Part shown: positions 26,191 through 33,873 of the stretch, piece after piece
Layout: each line of letters opens with the position of its first letter
Position numbering within the stretch: the first letter of the stretch is position 1
Origin: JAJTFW01 sp964534995
Lineage (GTDB): Bacteria > Bacteroidota > Bacteroidia > AKYH767-A > OLB10
Assembly: GCA_964534995.1 (NCBI GenBank)
Contig: CAZHSC010000017.1
Location: 1 to 52,093, forward strand
DNA length: 52,093 nucleotides
Reading direction: 5' to 3'
Notes under the pieces: model-generated
The model's database searches: none
Told to the model about the DNA's origin: nothing
Seen by the model: the letters and a program-made list of their open reading frames with translations, nothing else
Made by a program: the position numbers and the translations under genes

Positions 26191-26230
26191 CTGAAATGTA
26201 CGATTGTAAAGCAGCATTCGTACATTTCAG
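26191..26230. repeat. Perfect 12-bp inverted repeat after the beta-helix gene
   Basis: CTGAAATGTACG (26191-26202) and its exact complement CGTACATTTCAG (26219-26230) flank a 16-nt loop, about 45 bp after the stop of the secreted protein. No T-run follows immediately. It may be a 3' hairpin or terminator for the plus-strand gene. Confidence 0.5.
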
Positions 26231-26360
26231 GATTTGCAGGGTATGTTTTACGCTAAAAAGCTTCCATGATGGACGTAACTTTTACCCATCGGAAGTATCA
26301 TGTGTATTATTTTTAGAACAATTGATATTTTTTTTTAAAAAAAGTAAATATTGAACGAAG

Positions 26361-26378
26361 CTGCTTTTAACTAAGCAG
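26361..26378 (-). terminator. Weak terminator candidate after the ABC permease
   Basis: CTGCTT (26361-26366) pairs with AAGCAG (26373-26378). On the minus strand a T-rich run follows about 15-20 nt later (opposite plus-strand A residues near 26339). It lies about 35 bp past the permease stop. Confidence 0.3.
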
Positions 26379-26412
26379 GGTTCATGCGTACTTTTAAAAT
26401 AATATTCCGAAA

Positions 26413-27645
26413 TCATTCATACCTTAAAGCTTCAATAGGATCCAGGTTTGATGCTTTTATAGCCGGGTAAATTCCGGAAAGCAAGCCAACTGCAAAGCAA
26501 AGTCCTACGCCCATACCAATCCAGTCCCAGGGTATGATAAACGAACCACCCACTGCCATGGAAATCATATTTCCAATAGCTACCCCCAACAGTATCCCCG
26601 TAAGACCTCCCAACTGGCAAATGACAATCGCTTCAATGATAAACTGCCTCCTTATATGGGAACGCGTTGCGCCCAGTGATTTCCTGATCCCGATTTCACG
26701 GGTGCGCTCGGTTACCGATACCAGCATGATGTTCATAAGACCGATGGAGGCACCGAGCAAGGTGATAAATCCGATGATGGTAGCGGCCATGGTGACATTG
26801 CTGAGGGAATCAATGACCATTCCGGCAAGACTGTCGCTCTGCGTGATTTCAAAACTATCATCCTGACCGGTTCGGTCTTTCCTTATTTGCCGCATGACTC
26901 CGATGGCTTCTCCCTTGGCAGGCTCCAGGTCTGCCACCTGATCTGCTTTAACCGTGATGCTGTAGGTAGTGTTTTCGGTAGCATAAAGTTGCTTAACATT
27001 GAGAAGCGGAATGAGACAGATTTTATCTCCTCCAAATCCCATGCTGGATCCCTTTTCAGCAAGCGTACCGATCACCCTGTATTTTGAAGCCCCTATGCTT
27101 ACAATCTTGTCAATAGGATTCGTTTTAGGAAATAACTTCTCAACCATTTCCTTACCCAGAATGCAAACATGGGAGCCGCTTTCCAGGTCATGATTGTTGA
27201 AGTTACGCCCCTCTGAAAGCTTGTACCCCGATACATGAATGTAGGGCTGGTCAACTCCCATGACCAGGATGTTTGGATTCGTTTTAACTCCTCCATATTT
27301 CACTACAGCTACCGAAGTGGCCATAGAAGATACCGAAACCTGCGCCGGAAAATGAAATTGCTTTCCGAAGTCAATGGCCTGATAATAAGTGATTTTAGGG
27401 TGTTTTTTGGCCTTTCTTGACCTGCCTCCCATGTGAATGTTCATTCCGGAATTACGGATGGTGAATGAATTGGATCCCATACTCGAAAAACTGTCATTGA
27501 TGGAACCTTTTAAAGCGTCAATAGAGGTCAGGATACCTACCAGGGCCATGATTCCGAAGGCAATGATCAGGATGGTTAAAACGGTGCGCAGCATCTGGCT
27601 GCGGATGGCTGTAAGGGCAATTTTGACGTTTTCACGGATCGTCAT
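26413..27645 (-). CDS. MacB/FtsX-type ABC transporter permease
   Basis: A 410-aa inner-membrane permease of the MacB/LolE-like class. A first membrane helix (about 18-40, MLRTVLTILIIAFGIMALVGI) is followed by a periplasmic MacB-type domain (about 45-270). Three helices follow in a C-terminal FtsX domain, with the signature TERTREIGIRKSLGATRSHIRRQFIIEAIVI. Such proteins couple an ATPase to efflux of peptides or antibiotics or to lipoprotein export. No ATP-binding subunit or membrane-fusion protein gene lies next to it, so its partner must be encoded elsewhere. A -7 box sits almost on the start codon. Confidence 0.88.
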   Translation of the reverse strand: MTIRENVKIALTAIRSQMLRTVLTILIIAFGIMALVGILTSIDALKGSINDSFSSMGSNSFTIRNSGMNIHMGGRSRKAKKHPKITYYQAIDFGKQFHFPAQVSVSSMATSVAVVKYGGVKTNPNILVMGVDQPYIHVSGYKLSEGRNFNNHDLESGSHVCILGKEMVEKLFPKTNPIDKIVSIGASKYRVIGTLAEKGSSMGFGGDKICLIPLLNVKQLYATENTTYSITVKADQVADLEPAKGEAIGVMRQIRKDRTGQDDSFEITQSDSLAGMVIDSLSNVTMAATIIGFITLLGASIGLMNIMLVSVTERTREIGIRKSLGATRSHIRRQFIIEAIVICQLGGLTGILLGVAIGNMISMAVGGSFIIPWDWIGMGVGLCFAVGLLSGIYPAIKASNLDPIEALRYE

Positions 27646-27649
27646 AGTC

Positions 27650-27657
27650 CAAAAGTA
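27650..27657 (-). promoter_or_regulatory. -7 box giving a near-leaderless permease mRNA
   Basis: TACTTTTG on the minus strand matches TAnnTTTG exactly and ends 5 bp before the permease ATG (27645). Transcription would begin at or within a few bases of the start codon. No TTG is found at the right distance upstream, so confidence is moderate. Confidence 0.45.
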
Positions 27658-27709
27658 TTGAGTAAAAGCTTAATTCTGTCACATTTGTGAAGAAGTGGTT
27701 AAATTTTAG

Positions 27710-27740
27710 TTTGAAATGAAGTTTCAGGTACCTATATTTG
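27710..27740 (+). promoter_or_regulatory. Promoter of the small Cys/Lys-rich exported protein
   Basis: TTTG (27710-27713) and TATATTTG (27733-27740) are separated by exactly 19 bp, a full match to the Bacteroidota promoter. The predicted leader is about 38 nt. This is one of the best promoters in the window. Confidence 0.75.
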
Positions 27741-27782
27741 TAATATTGCGTTTAAGGATAAATCAAAAAATAAATAAACCCC

Positions 27783-28058
27783 ATGAAAAAAATCTTCATC
27801 GCAGCAGCCTTTATGGCTTTCTGCTCTGCCGGTTCAGCCCTTGCTCAGGCTCCTGCTTCCTCATCTGGTACTCAGGAAAAGGCTATTGCTGCACCTACTG
27901 AATCTAAAACAGAAAAGAAGGCTGCTTCCTGCTGCTCCAAGAAATCAGGCGCTAAAGCATCCTGTTCTTCAGAAGCAAAAACTGCTAAGAAATCATCCTG
28001 CGGTCATGGTTCATCGCACAGCGATGCCAAAGTTGAAGGAAAAGAAGAAAAAGAGTAA
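27783..28058 (+). CDS. Small exported Cys/Lys-rich protein
   Basis: A 91-aa protein of unknown function. Residues 1-21 form a signal peptide cleaved near SALAQ-APA. The mature part (about 70 aa) is made mostly of Lys, Ser, Ala and Glu, with no predicted globular core. It has four Cys in the pattern CC-x9-C-x11-C plus two His (CGHGSSH), which could bind a metal or form disulfides. A perfect promoter and an adjacent terminator make it a single-gene, probably well-expressed unit. A periplasmic metal-binding or stress role is a guess. Confidence 0.75.
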   Translation: MKKIFIAAAFMAFCSAGSALAQAPASSSGTQEKAIAAPTESKTEKKAASCCSKKSGAKASCSSEAKTAKKSSCGHGSSHSDAKVEGKEEKE

Positions 28059-28098
28059 TCTGAGGCAAGTTGAATTGCACTGTATTATTCGAAAAAAT

Positions 28099-28124
28099 AG
28101 CCTCCGTGTTCCGGGGGCTTTTTT
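28099..28124 (+). terminator. Terminator of the small Cys/Lys-rich gene
   Basis: AGCCTCCG (28099-28106) pairs with CGGGGGCT (28112-28119), with one G-T pair, and is followed by a run of six T. It lies about 40 bp after the stop. Confidence 0.8.
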
Positions 28125-28215
28125 ATGGATTCAGCGTTTTGATTATTGTAGTATGAACGCTCAGTCCGATAAAGGGCCTTCACTGGCCGGCCGCAAAATA
28201 AATTTTAAAGGGTTT

Positions 28216-28914
28216 TCAGAGATGGTGTAAAAGGTCCTCCAATGCCCTTATGGTAATGACCGGATGATGGTGCATGATTTCTCCTCCCGGAGCAAAGTGT
28301 ACAGCGGTCATGCCCACATTCAACGCTCCAAAAACATCGGTTTGAAAGGTGTCTCCAATCATCATGCACTGTTCCATGCCCGCCGCTCCGGTTTTCTCAA
28401 CAGCATGGTGAAAAATTTGAGGGTCGGGCTTATGAACCCCGATTTCTTCCGAAATAAAAACGTGGTCAAAGTAACCGGATAGTCCGGAAGCATTTAGTTT
28501 AATATGCTGCGCTTCTTTGAAACCATTGGTAATAATGCTAAGGGAGAATTTTCCGCGCAACTGATTAAGCAGGGAAACCGCGCCGGGAAGCAGATGTTTT
28601 TTAAATGGGGTGCGTTGCACAAACTGATCCGCGATAGTATGTGCAAGCTCGGCGTTGTATATGTCGAAATCCTGTAAAGTGTGAAGAAAACGATGGGTAC
28701 GTACTGCGTCTTTTCCAACCTTGTTTTCTGCATAGAGCCCCCAAAGGCGTTCATTATGGTTCCTGTAACAACGGTGGAACTGATCGAAATCGGGTATGCC
28801 TTTTTCGGAGAGACCCTGTTCTTTAAAAATTTCCCGCAAACTCTCTTCCGCGTTCATGTCGGTATCCCACAAGGTATGATCCAGGTCGAAGAAGAGATGA
28901 CTGTACCTGCTCAT
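28216..28914 (-). CDS. HAD hydrolase, YjjG-like nucleotidase
   Basis: A 232-aa cytosolic HAD-superfamily phosphatase. The nucleophile motif FFDLDHTLWDTD places Asp10 and Asp12 at the catalytic site. Motif II is SIITNGF, and motif III/IV lies in HKPDPQIFHHAV and MIGDTFQTDVFGA. Length and the DHTLWD variant match YjjG-type house-cleaning pyrimidine nucleotidases. Its start overlaps the stop of the upstream membrane protein gene by ATGA, so the two are translated together. Confidence 0.85.
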   Translation of the reverse strand: MSRYSHLFFDLDHTLWDTDMNAEESLREIFKEQGLSEKGIPDFDQFHRCYRNHNERLWGLYAENKVGKDAVRTHRFLHTLQDFDIYNAELAHTIADQFVQRTPFKKHLLPGAVSLLNQLRGKFSLSIITNGFKEAQHIKLNASGLSGYFDHVFISEEIGVHKPDPQIFHHAVEKTGAAGMEQCMMIGDTFQTDVFGALNVGMTAVHFAPGGEIMHHHPVITIRALEDLLHHL

Positions 28915-29486
28915 TGTATTACCTGTTCTTTTAAATCTTTTACACTGGCCACATGAAAAAGTTCAAAGGCAGTTGTCATTACCACCGACCAAAGCAGGAT
29001 AGAGACAAACATATATATCAGTATTTTTTTTCTGTTCGACTCAAGGCTGTTGGCCACAATCGTTCCGATGGGTATCGATAATATCACCGGGGTAATGATG
29101 GCAATACCGGTCAGCCCGTATTTTTTCCAGACTTTTACAATTCTCCGGTTGCGTTTGGTAAAGACACGTCTTTTCCGGGCATCCCTGTCAATGTATTCAT
29201 ATTTTATTTCAAGAGCGCCTTCTACATCGGCCACGGGAGGTGAAAAGGGTTCGGGTTTTGAAAAGTGCTTTCTGAATTTCATCACGATCCAATGTTCAAG
29301 CCGGAAGAAGGGTTTCGACAAATAGGAAAAAATCAACACGCCCAGCATGCCGCCAATAACGCAGTATAACACGGTTTCCACTACCGAAAAATCATAACGT
29401 TTGTCGTAGTACGCAAACGGTGGTCCTGCAACGAATTTTACACTGCTCAGCAATATCACCTGTATGATTTTCCAGAATTCTCCCAT
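28911..29486 (-). CDS. Putative small multidrug-export-type membrane protein
   Basis: A 191-aa inner-membrane protein with about four hydrophobic segments (near residues 8-25, 35-58, 120-145 and 155-178) and a basic cytoplasmic loop rich in Arg/Lys (DRDARKRRVFTKRNRR). The segment KYGLTGIAIITPVILSIPIG resembles proteins called small multi-drug export proteins. That label is weak and the true function is unknown. It is cotranscribed with the HAD phosphatase (4-bp overlap). Confidence 0.6.
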   Translation of the reverse strand: MGEFWKIIQVILLSSVKFVAGPPFAYYDKRYDFSVVETVLYCVIGGMLGVLIFSYLSKPFFRLEHWIVMKFRKHFSKPEPFSPPVADVEGALEIKYEYIDRDARKRRVFTKRNRRIVKVWKKYGLTGIAIITPVILSIPIGTIVANSLESNRKKILIYMFVSILLWSVVMTTAFELFHVASVKDLKEQVIQ

Positions 29487-29504
29487 GGGGTCAGTCTTCT
29501 TTTA

Positions 29505-29512
29505 CAAAATTA
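29505..29512 (-). promoter_or_regulatory. -7 box for the membrane protein-HAD operon
   Basis: TAATTTTG on the minus strand matches TAnnTTTG and lies 19 bp before the ATG at 29486. A TTG at the correct -33 distance was not found. Confidence 0.45.
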
Positions 29513-29660
29513 CAGGTTCCTGAATGATTAAAGGTATGTATGTTATGAACATAAGAGGAGTGCCTGCACCGTATATGCTTTTTTCCGACAGCACAGCGAT
29601 GATGACAAATACAATTGAATTTCCGGATAATTTTTGGCGGAAATGTAGCCCTGGCAAGGA

Positions 29661-30308
29661 TTATTGTTTTTCACCGTAGGCAAGGTCACCCGCATCGCCC
29701 AGACCCGGAACAATATAGGCCTGCGCGGTAAGTTCTTCATCAATGGCTCCTACCCACAGGTCTACTTCAGCGGGCATATGTTTTTTAATAAAGTCAATGC
29801 CCTGTGTACTTCCCAGTGCGGCGACAATATGGGTATGTCTGGGCCGGCCGTATTCGAGTATTGCCTTATAGGTGGTAACCAGCGAGGCTCCTGTGGCCAG
29901 CATGGGATCGGCAAGGATTAATATCCTTCCATCGAGTGAAGGACTGCTTATATATTCAAGGCGGATATCAAAACTACCATCTTTGTGGTGTTTGCGGTAG
30001 GCGCTGATAAAAGCGTTATCCGCATGGTCAAAGTAATTCAGCAGGCCCTGATGGAGGGGGAGGCCGGCGCGGAGTATGGTACCTATCACCGGCTGTTCCG
30101 TGGGCAGTGAAATATTGGCGATGCCAAGTGGTGTGGTAATTTCTTTGTTGGCAAATGGTAGCCTGCGGCTGATTTCCATGGCCGCTATTTCTCCGATCCG
30201 CTCCAGGTTACGCCTGAAGCGCATCCGGTCATTCTGGACGTCAACATTGCGCAATTCGGCGATGAACTGGTTGATGATAGAGTTTCCTTCACTTAAAAGA
30301 TGTACCAT
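29661..30308 (-). CDS. upp: Uracil phosphoribosyltransferase
   Basis: This enzyme (215 aa) makes UMP from uracil and PRPP in pyrimidine salvage. The PRPP-binding loop ADPMLATGAS is at residues 133-142, and the C-terminal PGLGDAGDLAYG uracil-binding loop is present. It lies 6 bp downstream of the SDR gene and so may be the last gene of the long minus-strand string, although its metabolic role is separate. Confidence 0.96.
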   Translation of the reverse strand: MVHLLSEGNSIINQFIAELRNVDVQNDRMRFRRNLERIGEIAAMEISRRLPFANKEITTPLGIANISLPTEQPVIGTILRAGLPLHQGLLNYFDHADNAFISAYRKHHKDGSFDIRLEYISSPSLDGRILILADPMLATGASLVTTYKAILEYGRPRHTHIVAALGSTQGIDFIKKHMPAEVDLWVGAIDEELTAQAYIVPGLGDAGDLAYGEKQ

Positions 30309-30314
30309 AGTTTT

Positions 30315-31049
30315 TCAGATATATAGGCCTCCATTGACATGTATTACCTGTCCGGTAGTAAAGGCGGCTTCTTTACTGCACAAATATACAACAGCGGCCG
30401 CAAGTTCTCCGGCATTTCCCAGCCTTCCTGCCGGAGTTAGTTTTTTTAGTTCGGTTCTGGTGGCTTCGTCAACAGCGCTTATCATGCCGGTATCGAAGTA
30501 CCCGGGGGCAATGCAGTTTACGGTAATGCCAAAACGTGATAACTCAATAGCCTGTGCCCGCGTGAGCCCTTCCAATGCTGCCTTGGAAGCAGCGTAGGCC
30601 GATGTGCCGGCAAGCGGACGATGCGCAACTACGGAAGATATATACAGTATCCTGCCCTGGCTCCGCTCACGCAGCATGGGAATGCAGTGTTTGCTCACCA
30701 TCCAGGCCGCAGTGGTGTTGATGGCGAATACTTCCTGCCATTGTTCAAAGGATTGCTTCCAGCTTAAACCGCTGAATGGGATGCCTGCATTATTAATAAG
30801 AACATCCAGAACCCCGGATTCATCCCTGATCCTCTTTACCATGTTTTCAATCTCCGCCTCACTCCTTAAATCCGCCTCTGCCAGGAGGTGCTCCCCGCCG
30901 TTAGCAGGAAGACTATTTAAAAGGGATTCGGCTTTTTCGGCATTCTTGTAATAATGCAGAGCCAGGCGGTATCCTTTTTCAGCCAGGCTGTGAGCGATTG
31001 CGTTTCCCAATCCCCCGGTAGCACCCGTTATTAACGCAAAGCCTGTCAT
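30315..31049 (-). CDS. SDR-family oxidoreductase (FabG-like)
   Basis: A 244-aa short-chain dehydrogenase. The nucleotide-binding TGATGGLG is at residues 8-15 and NNAG at 86-89. The catalytic set is Asn111, Ser139, Tyr152 and Lys156 (YAASK). The C-terminal CIAPGYFDTGM and VIHVNGGLYI are typical of 3-oxoacyl-ACP reductases, but SDR specificity cannot be read reliably. It starts 3 bp after the stop of the acyltransferase-like gene. The context suggests lipid or sugar modification more than core fatty-acid synthesis. Confidence 0.85.
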   Translation of the reverse strand: MTGFALITGATGGLGNAIAHSLAEKGYRLALHYYKNAEKAESLLNSLPANGGEHLLAEADLRSEAEIENMVKRIRDESGVLDVLINNAGIPFSGLSWKQSFEQWQEVFAINTTAAWMVSKHCIPMLRERSQGRILYISSVVAHRPLAGTSAYAASKAALEGLTRAQAIELSRFGITVNCIAPGYFDTGMISAVDEATRTELKKLTPAGRLGNAGELAAAVVYLCSKEAAFTTGQVIHVNGGLYI

Positions 31050-31052
31050 GAT

Positions 31053-31970
31053 TTATCGTTTTATCCAGCGCAGCGCAGCTGGTAGCCTGTTTATTTTAAG
31101 TCGTAAATATAGGCAATCTGTGCTTCCGAAGCTATGGTAAAATCGCGCTACACTTTTAACCGATGATCCACCGAAATCAAGTGTGAGGGACCGGCCCGCA
31201 TGCATTTTAATAATATGATCGAAGAGGAAATGCATAGCTCCGTTTTTCTTTCCTTCGGGACTTGAAAAGCCTTTCAGGTACAAAAGCTTGTTGTTTTTAT
31301 TAATAAAGAACGCGCCCGCGTCAGCCTGTCCTGAACTGTTCAAAACTGCGTAGGAACAGGTGACGGCTTGATGGGCCGATTTTTCCATTAACTGAAGGAG
31401 GGTATTGTAATCCGCATCGTTGAATTCTTCCCTTTGTGTTTTCTGATGGGCTTTGAAAAGGTTTACAATGTTTGCAGCCTGGTAGTCCTCACGGATCACA
31501 TAACCGTTCCTGACCGCCTTCCGGAGATTACGTATTAGGTTGGTATGATAACCCTTGTGTATATCCGCATACGCCCTGCCGAGAAACAGAACCTGGTATG
31601 TCTTTTCGCTCATTTGGGAACTGTAATTTGCAAGGGGGGAATGACCATGGTGTAGACAGATGTCAATATACTTTACAGTTGCGGGTATGGAAGCGATAAA
31701 TTCTCCCTGCTGTTTGGGCCGGCTGCCCTTTTTTGCGATTACCCCAAAGTGCCTGGTGAAGTAGGGCTGATACAGGTAAGTAATACCGAGTTTTTGCCTT
31801 TGTGCCATCGGGAATACGGCCTCGTAATCTCCTTCTACCAGCGCCGACCATCCCGGACAACAAGTGTCCAGGTACCAGGTATAGAAAAAGGCCTGGCCAT
31901 CCGGGCTCTGTTCGATACACTCATTCCAGCGGTGGTCGTTAATTTCTTTCCTGCTAAGTTGGCAGATCAT
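31053..31970 (-). CDS. FemAB/GNAT-like acyltransferase
   Basis: A 305-aa protein of the GNAT/FemAB-like acyltransferase type. The N-terminal half has a conserved ITYLYQPYFTRHFGVIA stretch and a basic IRNLRKAVRNG motif. The C-terminal half has AGAFFINKNNKLLYLKGFSS and ends in DFGGSSVKSVARFYHSFGS, a motif seen in this family in Bacteroidota. No signal peptide. It probably transfers an acyl or aminoacyl group to a glycan or lipid-linked substrate. It overlaps the upstream deacetylase gene by ATGA. Confidence 0.6.
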   Translation of the reverse strand: MICQLSRKEINDHRWNECIEQSPDGQAFFYTWYLDTCCPGWSALVEGDYEAVFPMAQRQKLGITYLYQPYFTRHFGVIAKKGSRPKQQGEFIASIPATVKYIDICLHHGHSPLANYSSQMSEKTYQVLFLGRAYADIHKGYHTNLIRNLRKAVRNGYVIREDYQAANIVNLFKAHQKTQREEFNDADYNTLLQLMEKSAHQAVTCSYAVLNSSGQADAGAFFINKNNKLLYLKGFSSPEGKKNGAMHFLFDHIIKMHAGRSLTLDFGGSSVKSVARFYHSFGSTDCLYLRLKINRLPAALRWIKR

Positions 31971-32959
31971 GGGTTACCTGTTTTTTCCGCCGCCAGACTG
32001 CGGAATTGATGTTTGCTTTTTTGCGAATGAACAAATTGTTCCAGTTGGTGAAGCCCGTAACGTGTCAGGGCTTTCGGATGTCCAATTACTACCATATCTG
32101 TTTTACCTGCCCGCATATGCTGGCGCAGGGCACGATTCAGCAGGCTGGCATTGTATCCATCCACACTCACCGTATTATGCGTCCACCGGGTAAGCAGCCT
32201 GAACCTTTGTCCGGGTGCGGGTATCGGCACTCCGTCGCCGAGAGGTTTGTGTTGATACGGATTCAGGCGCCCCAGGAGGAACAGTCGCCAGTAAAATAAA
32301 GGAGAATTGTGGATGGAGCTGATCGGAATTTCTGTAAAAACGCCTTCCGGATCCTCGCACACCGGATCCTCGCCAAATGTCCAGCGACCTGCCAGCGGCG
32401 CGCCCCTGAAATCGTACTGATATTGTTCGGATTCGAAATGCCCGTTGGCAAATACACTGCTGTCAATTCGTATTCCGGCTTCGATAAGCGGCTTCTTTAG
32501 CCTTGAGAAAGGTTGTATACACCATCCGCCGGCACGGAAAGCGATGATGTCAGGGGCAAATTGTGCCAGACGCTCCTTGTATCTGATAACGATATCCCTG
32601 ATTTCAGGATCGCTGAAATCAGAAAGTTTATAGCGCTTCACATTACATTTCCAGCGGCTGCCGTCGTAGTAACTGTCTTCCCAGTGTGGATGTATGTGTA
32701 ACTGCAGGTCATGACCGCCGCTGACCAGACTTTCAAGTTGCCGGCAAATGAGAGTATAGTCATGTTGAAGCGCAGTAAATTTTTTCATTTCCTCCCCGAG
32801 GCGTATCAGGAAACCCACATCAATAAAATGGCAGAGTTTTACGTCATGGCGGTCGGCCATACGGGTGAGCATTTCCGTAGGGCCGGTGATGCATTTTTCC
32901 ACGCTTCCGGTACGTTCACCGAAGTACAGTTCGTAGTCGAAGGTCAGGAAAATACGCAT
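31967..32959 (-). CDS. Polysaccharide deacetylase-family protein
   Basis: A 330-aa NodB-like enzyme. The first motif TFDYELYF gives Asp8 as likely base or metal ligand. LQLHIHPHW supplies His88, His90 and His92; FRAGGW supplies Arg142; and VIGHPK near the C-terminus gives the last conserved His. Such enzymes remove N- or O-acetyl groups from glycans. There is no signal peptide, so it probably acts on cytoplasmic lipid- or nucleotide-linked sugars. Its start codon shares one base with the stop of the AAC(3)-like gene (TGATG). Confidence 0.75.
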   Translation of the reverse strand: MRIFLTFDYELYFGERTGSVEKCITGPTEMLTRMADRHDVKLCHFIDVGFLIRLGEEMKKFTALQHDYTLICRQLESLVSGGHDLQLHIHPHWEDSYYDGSRWKCNVKRYKLSDFSDPEIRDIVIRYKERLAQFAPDIIAFRAGGWCIQPFSRLKKPLIEAGIRIDSSVFANGHFESEQYQYDFRGAPLAGRWTFGEDPVCEDPEGVFTEIPISSIHNSPLFYWRLFLLGRLNPYQHKPLGDGVPIPAPGQRFRLLTRWTHNTVSVDGYNASLLNRALRQHMRAGKTDMVVIGHPKALTRYGLHQLEQFVHSQKSKHQFRSLAAEKTGNP

Positions 32960-33873
32960 CAGGCCTTTGTTTTTTTTATGCCGAAAGGCGTGTACATCGT
33001 AATACCGCTTTCGTTATACTTACGTATCATCACTTCAAGCATACCATGTGCATCAATCAGCATACTGGATGCATCACCCACTCTGACGTTTTTCAATACG
33101 CCTTCCTTTTCGAACATGGGCTTCAGGGCATCGCAGTTTCTCTTCGCTGACCATTGGGGGTTATGGACTTTTGTGCACATGGTTCTTTTATCACCCTTTT
33201 CATCAATGACGACTACCTCGTAAATTTTATCTTCGTACACCGGATAGGTGAAATCAACAGCGTCTTCAAGGCAATGCAGGCTGGTACCTGCTCCGTTAAG
33301 GGTAGTACCTAACATAAGAATTTTACCTCGCTTTTCAGCCAGTTTCCGGAAAGGCGATTGCGCATTATAAGGCGTTGACTGTCCGAAATGTGAACCCGTG
33401 TAATATCCTGCCAGCGGCCCTAAGGCGCAAACCGGATCAGTGGGATGCAGGCTGCGTATGACACCCGGCATCGTCCGGAAAACTTCAGTCACGGTCCCCA
33501 TGGCCGAAGGCGTTAACCTGACGTCAAAAGTATAGCCGCTTTCCAGGTAATCTTTGTTTCTTCCTGAAGCCGGAAAGGAAGGCATCAGCAGTGTACCATG
33601 CTGCCCCAGTACATTCAGCAGCGCCCGGATGAGTGTGGTCGCTCCGCCTTCAATATATCCGATTTTACTGAGACTGCTGTGCACCAACAGTGAATCGCCC
33701 GCTTGTATTCCTGTTTGTTTGAGCTGTTGCTCCAGTCCTGTTAGAGTAAGTCCTCCGCTTTTCTGTTGCTGCGACAGTTTACGTCTTCTCAGCATTTTTT
33801 TCAGTCGCCTGGCGGTTTGCACCCAGGTTTCTGGACTATGGCTGATGATAAGCCTGTGTAATGATCCCTTCAT
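32959..33873 (-). CDS. AAC(3)-family N-acetyltransferase
   Basis: A 304-aa acetyl-CoA-dependent transferase of the AAC(3) fold. Family landmarks are SLLVHSSLSKIGYIEGGA, GTLLMPSFP, the catalytic-region RSLHPTDPVCALG and GTSLHCLEDAV. The ATG at 33873 is chosen because it overlaps the upstream stop (ATGA). The frame is open further upstream, but those residues are not family-like. In this setting it most likely acetylates an amino sugar. A resistance role cannot be concluded, because many chromosomal members of this fold do not modify aminoglycosides. Confidence 0.72.
   Translation of the reverse strand: MKGSLHRLIISHSPETWVQTARRLKKMLRRRKLSQQQKSGGLTLTGLEQQLKQTGIQAGDSLLVHSSLSKIGYIEGGATTLIRALLNVLGQHGTLLMPSFPASGRNKDYLESGYTFDVRLTPSAMGTVTEVFRTMPGVIRSLHPTDPVCALGPLAGYYTGSHFGQSTPYNAQSPFRKLAEKRGKILMLGTTLNGAGTSLHCLEDAVDFTYPVYEDKIYEVVVIDEKGDKRTMCTKVHNPQWSAKRNCDALKPMFEKEGVLKNVRVGDASSMLIDAHGMLEVMIRKYNESGITMYTPFGIKKTKA

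Noticed and set aside
26330..26347. Run of T followed by run of A as a terminator or site
   Set aside because: A simple T/A tract that is self-complementary only because of its composition; no independent support.
32959..33873. Aminoglycoside resistance gene
   Set aside because: The fold is AAC(3)-like, but the gene is embedded in a glycan-type cassette with no mobile element. The family includes many non-resistance members, so a resistance claim is not supported.
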